A stretch of 14,069 bases of DNA, from positions 1-14,069 of the forward strand of contig PKUI01000185.1 in assembly GCA_002869605.1 (NCBI GenBank), given 5' to 3'. Shown piece after piece: positions 1 to 7,257 of the stretch. The first letter of the stretch is position 1, and every line of letters starts with the position of its first letter. The position numbers and the translations under genes are program-made. Origin of the DNA: Desulfuromonas sp. GTDB taxonomy: Bacteria > Desulfobacterota > Desulfuromonadia > Desulfuromonadales > SZUA-401. Below the pieces are notes generated by a model. That model saw nothing but the letters and a program-made list of their open reading frames with translations. It was not told the DNA's origin and did not search any database.

Positions 1-66
1 GGCATACAGCTGTTCCGAGGGGATCTCTCCGGCGACAATCTTACAGAAGATGCAATTGTTGCTCAT
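1..66 (-). CDS. HIT (histidine triad) family hydrolase, N-terminal fragment cut by the window edge
   Basis: Only the first 22 codons are inside the window. They read MSNNCIFCKIVAGEIPSEQL and then YA, the characteristic opening of HinT/HIT family nucleotide-binding hydrolases, including the Cys-x-x-Cys (CIFC) that often binds zinc in this family. HIT proteins hydrolyse nucleoside phosphoramidates or dinucleoside polyphosphates through an HxHxHxx motif, which would lie beyond the edge. The ATG has a strong ribosome binding site (AAAGGAG, about 5 bases upstream) lying inside the 3' end of the preceding ATPase gene, which it overlaps by 26 bases in another frame. It is probably the sixth gene of the tlyA operon and translationally coupled. 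The family call is firm; the exact substrate is unknown. Confidence 0.85.
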   Translation of the reverse strand, partial: MSNNCIFCKIVAGEIPSEQLYA

Positions 67-1954
67 CCTCGCTCCTTTCCGGGGTCACGGGGGGCTTGGT
101 TTTCTTAACCGGCGCTGCGCCATCCAGTCCGATCAGGTGCCAGCCCAGCGAGGCACCGCGGGTACGCAGCTCGGGGTCACGGCTGGTCAGTATCAACTGA
201 TGGGAACTGCTGAATCGCCCCAGTACCTTGAGGGCCTGGTCACGCAGATCAAGTTGCAGTCCATCGAGCAGGTCATCGGCGATCAACGGCAGCGGGATTG
301 AAGTAGACTGCTCGAGTAGCGAAAGGTGTATTGCAAGCGAGAGCAGCGTCTTCTCACCCCGTGACAGCTGTTGCTGCGACAGCGGCAGCTCTCCGTTCGA
401 CTCCTTTAGCTGCAACTGCCAGCTCGGAGAAAGCTCACAGCTGAGCCCGGATTCCGGCAACAAATCCTGCAACTGTCGACCAATTCCGGCGGCGAGCGCG
501 ACACGCCGGTCTCCGCTGAAGTTTTCCTCGGCTTGCAACAGCATTTCAATCGCCGTGGTCAGAACCTTGATCCGGGTCATAAGTTGCTGTTCGCGATAGC
601 GCAACGATTCACCTTCCATCTCCAGCGCACGCAAATCGCTGACCTCCGAGAGCAGACGTCGTCGCTGCTGCCAATAACTCATCTTCGGTGGTGTTGCCGC
701 AACCTCGTCCTGACCCGCTTGATCCTGTTCAAGATCATCCACCGGCAACGGCACATCATCCACCGGGAGGGGCTGCGCCGTCACCTCGCCTTGAGGCTCG
801 TCGTCGATCTCCTCGGAAGAGCCGTAACGGCGCTGTTCATCGAGACGATCCAGTTCCTGAAGCAACGACTCCCGCTCCGCCTCGGCAGCACCAAGCCGCT
901 CTCTAAGGCCTGCGAGCTCACTCCCCTTATTGCGGGAGAGAAAGACAAAAACCGCCCAGGTGCAGAGGATCAAGGCGCCGCCGGCCATCCCGGCGGCCTG
1001 CCACAGGTCGTGCTGAAAGACGCCCAGCAAGCCGCTAAGCAGCAGGAACAACAGCGTCAGGAAACTTGGTAGCATAGGCGAGAGAGAGGGGACCGAAACC
1101 AACTCCTGGCGTAGCGCCGCGGCCTCCTTCTGCACCGTCCATAAACGCTCACGGACCTTGCGCGGGTCGATTTCCCGCAGCTCGTCATCAAAGCCATCGG
1201 ACCAATCCTGTTCACCATCGAAGGTCACCACTGTTTGCGGGGCCGGCTCCACAGGGGAATCCTCGCATAAAGGCTCGGTAGTGGATTGTTTGTCCTCGGT
1301 CTTCTCTAAAACGAGCGGAGATTCGCTCACCGGCTGGGGAGTATCTCCGGAGGATACCACCGCCTCACTCTCAGCGCTTAGCGCACCAAGCCGCTTGAGT
1401 GCATCGAGACGTTCCTCCCATAAAAACTCGATTTCAGCCAGGCGTTCGCGGATTTGCTCCAATTCGCCCGGCTTATTGCTCTGTCCCCCCCACGGATCGC
1501 GGGAGGTCAGTCCCCGGTATTCACGCTGCAACTGCGGCAGCGGGGACGCATCGTCCGAGCCGTCGAGCAGCGACAACTGACGCAATGTCGCGGCTAGCTC
1601 TTCAGGGGACAGCGCCAACAGCCCACCATCGGACCAGAACCCGGCCTTGAGCAGCAGATTCGTCGGAATGCCTGTAAGCGGCTCGTCAGAGCTGTCCGGA
1701 TCGTCGCGAAAAACACGCTCCACAAGCTCGGCTCCTTCGACACCCTCGAGCTTAACGGCCACCGCGGGCGGAGCATCGCCATCGGCCGTCATACCCTCGG
1801 GCAACCGATTAGCCAGAGCGGAGTACAGAGCACGATAGGCCAGACTCTTGCCGCTGCGGTTGGCTCCACTCAACAGGGTGACGCCGGAGGACAGGGTGAA
1901 GTGCCGTGACGCGAACAGGCCGAAATCAGAGAGGCGCAACTCACTCAGTTTCAT
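41..1954 (-). CDS. Membrane-anchored Rad50/SbcC-like (YhaN-like) ATPase
   Basis: A 637-residue SMC/Rad50-type ATPase. The N-terminal half-domain has Walker A GANRSGKS (30-37). The C-terminal half has an ABC-type signature LSRGEK (530-535) and a Walker B-like strand ending LIADDLLD (557-564). The switch region reads ILTSRDPEL (588-596), without the usual H-loop histidine. Between the halves are charged coiled coils (about 163-195, 344-377, 427-477) interrupted by two acidic, Pro-rich linkers (about 197-262 and 379-422). Two hydrophobic segments (297-313 and 320-339) form a likely membrane hairpin. There is no Cys-x-x-Cys zinc hook. It is much shorter than B. subtilis YhaN (about 960 residues). 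The ATG at 1954 follows GGAGG by 7 bases and overlaps the Mre11-like gene by 14 bases; a longer frame to 1993 lacks such a site. Presumed partner is that upstream protein; DNA binding is inferred only. Confidence 0.82.
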   Translation of the reverse strand: MKLSELRLSDFGLFASRHFTLSSGVTLLSGANRSGKSLAYRALYSALANRLPEGMTADGDAPPAVAVKLEGVEGAELVERVFRDDPDSSDEPLTGIPTNLLLKAGFWSDGGLLALSPEELAATLRQLSLLDGSDDASPLPQLQREYRGLTSRDPWGGQSNKPGELEQIRERLAEIEFLWEERLDALKRLGALSAESEAVVSSGDTPQPVSESPLVLEKTEDKQSTTEPLCEDSPVEPAPQTVVTFDGEQDWSDGFDDELREIDPRKVRERLWTVQKEAAALRQELVSVPSLSPMLPSFLTLLFLLLSGLLGVFQHDLWQAAGMAGGALILCTWAVFVFLSRNKGSELAGLRERLGAAEAERESLLQELDRLDEQRRYGSSEEIDDEPQGEVTAQPLPVDDVPLPVDDLEQDQAGQDEVAATPPKMSYWQQRRRLLSEVSDLRALEMEGESLRYREQQLMTRIKVLTTAIEMLLQAEENFSGDRRVALAAGIGRQLQDLLPESGLSCELSPSWQLQLKESNGELPLSQQQLSRGEKTLLSLAIHLSLLEQSTSIPLPLIADDLLDGLQLDLRDQALKVLGRFSSSHQLILTSRDPELRTRGASLGWHLIGLDGAAPVKKTKPPVTPERSEDEQQLHLL

Positions 1955-3047
1955 CGTCAACCTCCACGAGATCCTGGGTGGCGAGCACCGCACGTACCGC
2001 TTCCTCGACCAGACGCCCCTCCTCGGGGGACAACTCGTCAGTCATCTTCTTCGCGGCACGCATAAACTCGCCGCTGCTGGAACCTTCCTGTAACATCCGC
2101 TGCGCCACCTCCCCGGCAAGCACCCGGCTCATATCACGCAGTTCAAAATAGTAGAAGGCACCTGCACAGACCTGCTGTAAACGTTCCGGATTGAACGCAA
2201 AGCGCGGCGTCCCGGTCAGGACCGTGCGACGCAACAGATCATTACGTGCCCCCTCGAGAATTGCCTGTTCGAGCTCCTGAACTGTCGCATAGGCATCCAG
2301 CTCAAGGGTCTGGATCTCAACCCGCCGTCGATTTACTTCACGGCGCTCCAGGCGCAGGTTTTCCCCTTCAACATGGGCCAAGGCCACATAGCGTGGGCCG
2401 CTGTGAGAAAAGGCATACCCCTCCGGGGACCCTGGTGCGCAGCCGAACAACCGGTCACCGAGCTCGATGGCCTGCCACTGGGGCGTCGGGGCGCAGGCAA
2501 AATAATCCATCTCCCAGCTGGCAATCCGCTCGAGGAAGGTCGGCTCCATGTGCAGCGTCGAAGAAAAGCACATCAGGGCGATATGACAGCCGTCCTCATC
2601 GAGCCGCAGGTTTTCTCCCGGCAGCGGCTGCTCACCACGTTGGCAGAAACCATACAGGTGCACGGTGCGTCCGGCAATCCGCGTGGTGACCGGTGAAGCC
2701 GGGTCGCGGCCGTCGAGCACCAACAGGTTGCGGAAGGTCTCGCGCAGGTAAACCGAGTCGGGAGACATCATGCCGTCACAGTCACCCGGCAGGAGTACCG
2801 GCAGGATGCCGCGCGCGGTCAGGCGCCGCAGCGCCGAAGAAACACGCTGCACCGCGGCCTCTTCAGGGCGTGGGGTGGCAAACAGGTTCCCGCTGACCAG
2901 GAACAGGTGAACGTTTTCGCGGATGGCGAGGGCAACAAGGTGTTCAAAGGTATGCAGCAGATCGCCGCGACGGCGATGCGCCTGTTTGCCGAGCTCCGGC
3001 AGGGTCGCGTCGATCTGTACGTCGGCGGTATGCAGGATACGAATCAT
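1941..3047 (-). CDS. Mre11/SbcD/YhaO-like metallophosphoesterase-fold protein with degenerate active site
   Basis: A 368-residue protein whose start (RILHTADVQID, 3-13) and mid-region (CAPGSPEGYAF, 203-213) follow the Mre11/SbcD/YhaO exonuclease pattern, directly upstream of a Rad50-like ATPase as in sbcD-sbcC and yhaO-yhaN pairs. The catalytic motifs are largely lost. Family D-x-H is DVQ (9-11). GDxFD is GNLFA (53-57). GNHD is GDCD (88-91). The later histidine position reads LMCF (158-161). The GHxH motif reads APTP (186-189). Only the first Asp is clearly kept, so metal-dependent nuclease activity is unlikely. The ATG at 3047 is preceded by AGGGAG and lies 4 bases after the U32 gene's stop; an extension to 3194 would overlap that gene and is not preferred. 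It probably acts as a structural or regulatory subunit of the ATPase. No frameshift is apparent, so it looks like a maintained pseudoenzyme rather than a decaying gene. Confidence 0.8.
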   Translation of the reverse strand: MIRILHTADVQIDATLPELGKQAHRRRGDLLHTFEHLVALAIRENVHLFLVSGNLFATPRPEEAAVQRVSSALRRLTARGILPVLLPGDCDGMMSPDSVYLRETFRNLLVLDGRDPASPVTTRIAGRTVHLYGFCQRGEQPLPGENLRLDEDGCHIALMCFSSTLHMEPTFLERIASWEMDYFACAPTPQWQAIELGDRLFGCAPGSPEGYAFSHSGPRYVALAHVEGENLRLERREVNRRRVEIQTLELDAYATVQELEQAILEGARNDLLRRTVLTGTPRFAFNPERLQQVCAGAFYYFELRDMSRVLAGEVAQRMLQEGSSSGEFMRAAKKMTDELSPEEGRLVEEAVRAVLATQDLVEVDDETE

Positions 3048-3051
3048 GTGA

Positions 3052-4020
3052 TTAATCTCCCTGGCAGAATTCGGGATAGTAACATACGTTGGCGCTGCAG
3101 GGCGAGCCGAAACGCCTGGCATGTGCAGCCCGGGCGGCGCGTCGGTAGGCATGCTCGTCCATCGATTCCCGCACCTGGTCGAGAAAATGTCCAACCAGTT
3201 GCAGATTGGCCTGTTTCATGGCGGTCGGCGCGCCGCGCCCGACCAGTTTCAGACCATAAACACCGGCACGACACAAGGCCGGCAGCGCGCAGAGACCACA
3301 ACCATGACGCCGGTTGCTCTCTCCCCAGCTCCGTTGACGCTCCCGCGCCTGGTCGAATAATGCGCTCCCGTCACCTTCGAACGGTTCGATCGCGTAGCAG
3401 ATTTCGCATGGCCAGACCCGGTCCTGACGGGCATGGTGAAAGCTGCACAGCCCCTCGGTATTGGGACACTTGCCAACCAGCACGAAGGCATCGAGGCGCA
3501 TGCCGGGCAAGGCCGTAACCAGGGAGGTGAGTGCCCTGGTATCGAGATGCCGCGGGATCACCGCGCGGCCGGCTCCGAGCCGTTGAAAAAAACGTAACGA
3601 CGCCTCGTTGGTGGCATGCGCCAGGGTGCTCAGATGCATCTCGAGCTCCGGGAAGCGTCGGTGCAGTTGTGTCAACAGGCCGGGATCGGCAAGAATCACC
3701 CCGGCCACGCCGATTTCAGCCGCTCGGGTCACCAACTCCTCGACCAGCGGATACTGCGAACGGGAATAGAAAGGGGCGTTCAGGGTCAGGGAAAACGGCT
3801 TGCCGAAACGGTGCGCCGTCGCCACCACCTCCTCGAGTTCCTCGAAAGACTGCAGCTGCGCCTGTGCGAAGGTGCGCTGGTTGAGCGAGGCGAGCAGGCC
3901 GAAACGCTGTTGCCACTCGGCGGGGAGCAGCCCTCCGTAAAGCTCATCGGCACCTGCCTCAAGCAGGGTCTGCGCCTCGTCGACATGGTCGATGGGGGAG
4001 ATCAGCTGCGGGCGGTTCAC
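3052..4020 (-). CDS. U32 family protein (collagenase-like / UbiU-UbiV-type Fe-S protein)
   Basis: A 322-residue member of the U32 'peptidase' family. The N-terminus (SPIDHVDEAQTLLEAGADEL then YGG) is the TIM-barrel start seen in U32 proteins. Characterised relatives act in hydroxylation of RNA (RlhA, TrhP) or of the ubiquinone ring (UbiU/UbiV) and several carry a 4Fe-4S cluster, so proteolysis should not be assumed. Ten cysteines are present: C185, C192, C205 and C208 resemble the cluster-binding set, C241, C244 and C250 follow, and a C-terminal group C308, C313, C319 is extra. The start is GTG at 4020, sharing GTGA with the end of the upstream methylase gene and preceded by GGAGAG at 7 bases. 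An ATG at 4068 would need a long overlap. Its substrate cannot be read from the sequence. Confidence 0.85.
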   Translation of the reverse strand: MNRPQLISPIDHVDEAQTLLEAGADELYGGLLPAEWQQRFGLLASLNQRTFAQAQLQSFEELEEVVATAHRFGKPFSLTLNAPFYSRSQYPLVEELVTRAAEIGVAGVILADPGLLTQLHRRFPELEMHLSTLAHATNEASLRFFQRLGAGRAVIPRHLDTRALTSLVTALPGMRLDAFVLVGKCPNTEGLCSFHHARQDRVWPCEICYAIEPFEGDGSALFDQARERQRSWGESNRRHGCGLCALPALCRAGVYGLKLVGRGAPTAMKQANLQLVGHFLDQVRESMDEHAYRRAARAAHARRFGSPCSANVCYYPEFCQGD

Positions 4021-4790
4021 GACGACTCTCCGCGCTGATGCCAGATGTTCTCCCGACGGTAATCCCACCAGTGTCCGTCGACCTCGGCGGTCAGGGCGTC
4101 ACCGACCACGACCAGCGTCAGCGCCGGGCGTTTGTCGATTGCCTCAAGGTTGAACCAGTCGAAGTCACCGGCCGCCGCGACAATGGTGTCGAGAGTCGCC
4201 TGCACCACCCGCTCACCGTCCAGACCGAGCCGATGCAGCAGGGCGATCGGCACCTCACGGCTGCGGTAACCGCAGGCAAGCTCCTCGACCAGTTCCGACA
4301 GCGGGCGATTATTCATGTACAGCAACAGGGTCGCGCCAGGAGAGACCATCTCGGCAAGCTGCGGCGCGTCGGGGCGATCGCCGAGGGTGCGCGTCGAAGC
4401 GAGCAGGGTCCTGTTGCTGACGCCCGGCAAGTCGAGGGTCCGTTTCAGGTAGGCAGCCGCGGCGTTGGCGGTGCCAACCCCGGGGACGACTTCGGCTCTT
4501 TCACCGAAGGCTGAGACCAAAGCCTGGAACGGCGCATAAAAGGTCAGATCGCCCGGCACCAGAAAGACTACCGACCCCTTATCGAGGTCAGCGTTGATCT
4601 GCTCGATCAACGGCTCGAAGTAGAAATCGAACGGCACACGCAACTTCTTGCTCTCAAGGTCCGCGGCAAACATCTCTTCGAGCGGCGGAGGGGCGAACAC
4701 CGTGGCCGCCTCGGCGAGGCACTTCGCCCCCTTGCGGGTCAGCAGTTCCGGATCACCGGGGCCAGCACCGATGAAATAAACTTTCGTCAT
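4017..4790 (-). CDS. cobM: CobM/CbiF-like precorrin-4 C11-methyltransferase family protein
   Basis: A 257-residue tetrapyrrole methylase. The N-terminal VYFIGAGPGDPELLTRKGA (4-22) is the SAM-binding glycine-rich signature of the family. LVPGDLTFYAP and VPGVGTANAAAAYL match the second and third conserved loops, and the C-terminal half follows CobM: PGVSNRTLL, LLLYMNNRPL, VPIALLHRLG, and VQATLDTI then VVVGDAL. CobM/CbiF methylate C-11 of (cobalt-)precorrin-4 in cobalamin synthesis. Several usually conserved CobM segments differ (for example APPPLEEMFAADL after the first helix), and no other cobalamin gene is in the window. A related corrin/porphyrin methylase with another substrate is therefore possible. 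The start overlaps the tlyA stop (ATGA) and has AGGGAG upstream. Confidence 0.72.
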   Translation of the reverse strand: MTKVYFIGAGPGDPELLTRKGAKCLAEAATVFAPPPLEEMFAADLESKKLRVPFDFYFEPLIEQINADLDKGSVVFLVPGDLTFYAPFQALVSAFGERAEVVPGVGTANAAAAYLKRTLDLPGVSNRTLLASTRTLGDRPDAPQLAEMVSPGATLLLYMNNRPLSELVEELACGYRSREVPIALLHRLGLDGERVVQATLDTIVAAAGDFDWFNLEAIDKRPALTLVVVGDALTAEVDGHWWDYRRENIWHQRGESS

Positions 4791-5527
4791 GCCGTCTCCC
4801 TTACCAGGTGGATCAAGAACTCACGGTTCCCCTTCGGCCCGAGGATCGGGCTCTCAACCACGCCACGCACCAGGCAGCCGAGGCCGGCGGCCAACTGTTC
4901 GATCTTTTCAACCACCGCGCGATGCTTTTCGGGATCGCTGACCACGCCCCGCTTTCCCACCTCCCCTTTGCCGACCTCGAACTGCGGCTTGATCAGGGCG
5001 ACGATTTCGGCACACGGCGCAAGCAGCGCAAGAGTCGGCGGCAGTACCTTCTCCAGAGAAATGAACGAGGCGTCGATCACCGCCAGGTCGGGGGGCGTAT
5101 CGAGATGCTCGGGCTGCAAGGTACGGATGTTGGTCCGCTCGAGATTCACGACCCGCTCATCCTGGCGCAGCTTCCACGCCAGTTGACCGTAGCCGACATC
5201 AACGGCAAACACGCGTGCTACGCCGCGCTGCAACAGGCAATCGGTAAAACCACCGGTCGAGGCGCCGACATCGATTGCCACTCGCCCGCTCACCTCGAGG
5301 GCAAAGCTCTCGAGACCCTTTTCGAGTTTAAGCCCACCGCGCGACACGTAAGGGATATCCTCCCCCTTGACCCGCACATCGGCATCCGCAACCACGTTGG
5401 TGCCGGCCTTGTCGACCACCTGTTCGGCTACCAGCACCCGCCCGGCAAGAATCAGTGCACGGGCGCGCTCACGTGAGCCAGCGAGGCTACGATCGACCAG
5501 GAGTTTATCGAGACGAATTTTTTTCAT
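4787..5527 (-). CDS. tlyA: TlyA family rRNA (cytidine-2'-O)-methyltransferase
   Basis: A 246-residue TlyA protein. An S4 RNA-binding domain (about 1-60, RLDKLLVDRSLAGSRERARA) is followed by an RrmJ/FtsJ-type SAM methyltransferase domain. The SAM loop is DVGASTGGFTD (86-96). The family's K-D-K-E catalytic tetrad is visible as K67, D152, K180 and E236. In mycobacteria TlyA 2'-O-methylates specific cytidines of 16S and 23S rRNA and affects capreomycin sensitivity; the protein was historically mislabelled a haemolysin. It is the first gene of the leftward operon, and the next gene starts inside its stop codon. Only a weak purine stretch (AGAGAG) precedes the ATG, and no convincing promoter was found upstream. 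Length and motifs are normal for the family. Confidence 0.93.
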   Translation of the reverse strand: MKKIRLDKLLVDRSLAGSRERARALILAGRVLVAEQVVDKAGTNVVADADVRVKGEDIPYVSRGGLKLEKGLESFALEVSGRVAIDVGASTGGFTDCLLQRGVARVFAVDVGYGQLAWKLRQDERVVNLERTNIRTLQPEHLDTPPDLAVIDASFISLEKVLPPTLALLAPCAEIVALIKPQFEVGKGEVGKRGVVSDPEKHRAVVEKIEQLAAGLGCLVRGVVESPILGPKGNREFLIHLVRETA

Positions 5528-5615
5528 ATTCGGTTAAAACTCTCTTTACAGAACGGGCTACAAGTCAGAGTAAAGAAATAAAACATCAACTTCACCGGGG
5601 GCGCCCGGCACGCGC

Positions 5616-5647
5616 CCACCTTTTCTTGCTTGTCCAAGAAAAGGTGG
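5616..5647. repeat. Perfect 13-bp inverted repeat (hairpin)
   Basis: CCACCTTTTCTTG (5616-5628) and its exact reverse complement (5635-5647) are separated by 6 bases. It is preceded by GCGCCC and followed by an A-rich stretch. The left half resembles the left half of the hairpin at 5970-6001, including the shared order GCGCCC, TTTTCT, GCTT, which suggests two copies of one intergenic repeat family in direct orientation. It could also act on transcripts entering the tlyA operon from upstream, since it lies only about 90 bases before that start codon. Confidence 0.7.
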
Positions 5648-5969
5648 CAAAAGAAAGACACCCCGGCTTCGTCACCCGATGATCAGGTACCCTCGTTAGC
5701 GCGAAGTTTTAATCCAGCCGGCTCGCGTGCTCGCCAGACAGCAAGATTAAAATTCCCGCACTCGGTGACTGCACACGGGGCCCCGGAAGATCCGTGGAAC
5801 AGTCATAAGCTTTTCCTTCTCCCGTGTGACGCTGCCGGAGCAGCAACGATTCACGCCGAAACAGGCCGAAGAGTTGAGCGTCAGCGAATGGCGAAGGCCC
5901 GGCGAGAAGCGTTGCTGCGTAGGGAACTCGCGCCCTGCGGCGAGCAAGGAGCCCGGGCGCCCTTTTCTG

Positions 5970-6001
5970 CTTACCCTTTTGTGGCGTAACAAAAGAGTAA
6001 G
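5970..6001. repeat. 12-bp imperfect inverted repeat, second copy of the intergenic hairpin family
   Basis: CTTACCCTTTTG (5970-5981) pairs with CAAAAGAGTAAG (5990-6001) with one mismatch and an 8-base loop. GCGCCCTTTTCTGC precedes it, closely matching the left flank of the hairpin at 5616. Similar TTTTCT/GCTTAC hairpins are a common style of intergenic repeat in proteobacterial genomes; I infer but cannot prove that this one is repeated elsewhere in the genome. Confidence 0.6.
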
Positions 6002-6082
6002 GCGGCGTGCGGGGCCACGACACCGCGACCCTGAACTAAAAACATCCTCACCCCATACTTCCGAAATCGTTTCAGCAAAAAC

Positions 6083-6108
6083 AAAAAAAGCGCCGGTTTC
6101 CCGACGCT
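6083..6108 (-). terminator. Rho-independent terminator of the che operon
   Basis: Read on the minus strand the stem is AGCGTCGG, loop GAAA, CCGGCGCT (one G-T wobble), followed directly by seven T residues. It lies 43 bases past the cheB stop codon, with no gene between, and so ends the six-gene signalling operon. Confidence 0.92.
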
Positions 6109-6150
6109 TCTCAGTCTAACACAGCGCAAACGGACGCGACAACGCCCACC

Positions 6151-7245
6151 TCACCACGAACCGTTACGCGCATGGGTCTGCGCCCGGTTCAGCACCTCCT
6201 GGGCAATTCTGTCCAGCGGCAGAATCTTGTCCACCGCCTCGAGCTTGATCGCTTCTTTCGGCATACCGAAAACGATACAACTCTGCTCGTCCTGGGCGAT
6301 AGTAAACGCCCCCTGCTGCTTCATCTCGAGCATGCCGCGGGCACCGTCGTCCCCCATGCCGGTCATGATCACACCGAGAGCATTCTTCCCGGCATAGCGC
6401 GAGGCGCTGCGAAACAGCACATCGACCGAAGGACGATGACGACAAACCAGCGGCCCATCCTTGACCTCCACATAGTAACGCGCGCCGCTGCGCTTGAGCA
6501 GTACGTGCTTGTTCCCCGGGGCGATCAGCGCCCGTCCCGGGATCACGCTGTCACCGTTACGTGCTTCCTCGACGGAGACCCGACAGGTGGTATCGAGACG
6601 CCTGGCGAAAGCCGCGGTGAACTCCTCCGGCATATGCTGAACGATGACGATCCCCGGCGAATCGTAAGGGAGTGCCTCGAGAAACAGGCGCAGCGCCTCG
6701 GTGCCACCGGTCGAGGCCCCGACCACCACCACCGTATCGGTGGTGCGCATGGCATCAACACGTGGACCGCTGCTGCTGATGACCGCATCGGCAGTCAACT
6801 TGGGAGCCACATCGCGTGTTCGTGCAGGGAGCTTGCGGATCCGCGCCTGGCTCGCCGCGCGCACCGCGTCGCTGATGCGCATGCGCGATTCCTCGAAGAA
6901 CTTGCGCGCACCGAGGCGTGGCTTGGTGATGACTTCGACGGCGCCGGCCTGTAGCGCCTGCAGCGAGGTCTCCGACCCCTTCTCGGTAAGGGTGGAGCAG
7001 ATCACCACCGGCAGCGGCTCACTCGCCATAATCTTGCGCAGGAAGGTCAAACCATCCATGCGCGGCATCTCGATATCGAGCAGCAGCACGTCGGGACGCA
7101 CCTTGCCGATCTTACCCTCGGCGATCAAAGGATCGGGGGCGGTGGCAATCACCTCGATGTCGGGTTCCTGCTCGAGCAGGCTGCTGAGGGTCTGACGGAC
7201 GACGGCGGAGTCGTCGACAATCATAACCTTGATGACTTTGGCCAT
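6151..7245 (-). CDS. cheB: CheB chemotaxis protein-glutamate methylesterase/deamidase
   Basis: A 364-residue response regulator fused to a methylesterase. The receiver domain has the acidic pair D11/D12, phospho-acceptor D57 ([12 protein letters not shown]), T85 and K108. After a linker (about 120-168) comes the catalytic domain with S178 (GASTGG), H204 (VQHMPEEFT) and D300 ([10 protein letters not shown]), spaced as in Salmonella CheB. It removes methyl groups from receptor glutamates when phosphorylated by CheA, opposing CheR. The ATG follows AGGAG at about 9 bases, which sits in the cheR stop region; the gap to cheR is 12 bases. It is last in the operon and is followed by the terminator. 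Its target may be the soluble receptor-like protein of this operon or membrane receptors elsewhere. Confidence 0.97.
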   Translation of the reverse strand: MAKVIKVMIVDDSAVVRQTLSSLLEQEPDIEVIATAPDPLIAEGKIGKVRPDVLLLDIEMPRMDGLTFLRKIMASEPLPVVICSTLTEKGSETSLQALQAGAVEVITKPRLGARKFFEESRMRISDAVRAASQARIRKLPARTRDVAPKLTADAVISSSGPRVDAMRTTDTVVVVGASTGGTEALRLFLEALPYDSPGIVIVQHMPEEFTAAFARRLDTTCRVSVEEARNGDSVIPGRALIAPGNKHVLLKRSGARYYVEVKDGPLVCRHRPSVDVLFRSASRYAGKNALGVIMTGMGDDGARGMLEMKQQGAFTIAQDEQSCIVFGMPKEAIKLEAVDKILPLDRIAQEVLNRAQTHARNGSW

Positions 7246-7257
7246 GGTGTCGCGCTC

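Larger units (their letters stand above)
5528..6082. other. Intergenic stretch without a convincing gene
   Basis: About 550 bases between the cheB terminator and tlyA. Short open frames exist on both strands, but none has a recognisable protein or a good ribosome binding site. The notable content is two related inverted-repeat elements (listed separately) and GC-rich sequence between them that looks like a dispersed intergenic repeat rather than coding DNA. The promoter for the tlyA operon should lie near 5530-5610, which is AT-rich, but I could not identify a clear -35/-10 pair. Confidence 0.6.

Noticed and set aside
3048..3194. N-terminal extension of the Mre11-like gene to an ATG at 3194
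   Set aside because: It would overlap the U32 coding sequence by about 140 bases, and the conserved N-terminus begins at the ATG at 3047, which has a good ribosome binding site.
4808..5476. 222-codon plus-strand frame opposite tlyA
   Set aside because: TlyA has a full set of catalytic residues on the other strand; this frame has low-complexity content and no homology that I recognise.
5630..6023. Open frames of about 80-120 codons on both strands in the 5.6-6.1 kb gap
   Set aside because: They overlap each other and the hairpin repeats, have no good start sites, and look like spurious frames in a repeat.
6172..6954. 260-codon open frame on the plus strand opposite cheB
   Set aside because: It is a shadow of the intact cheB reading frame, with no recognisable domain and no ribosome binding site.
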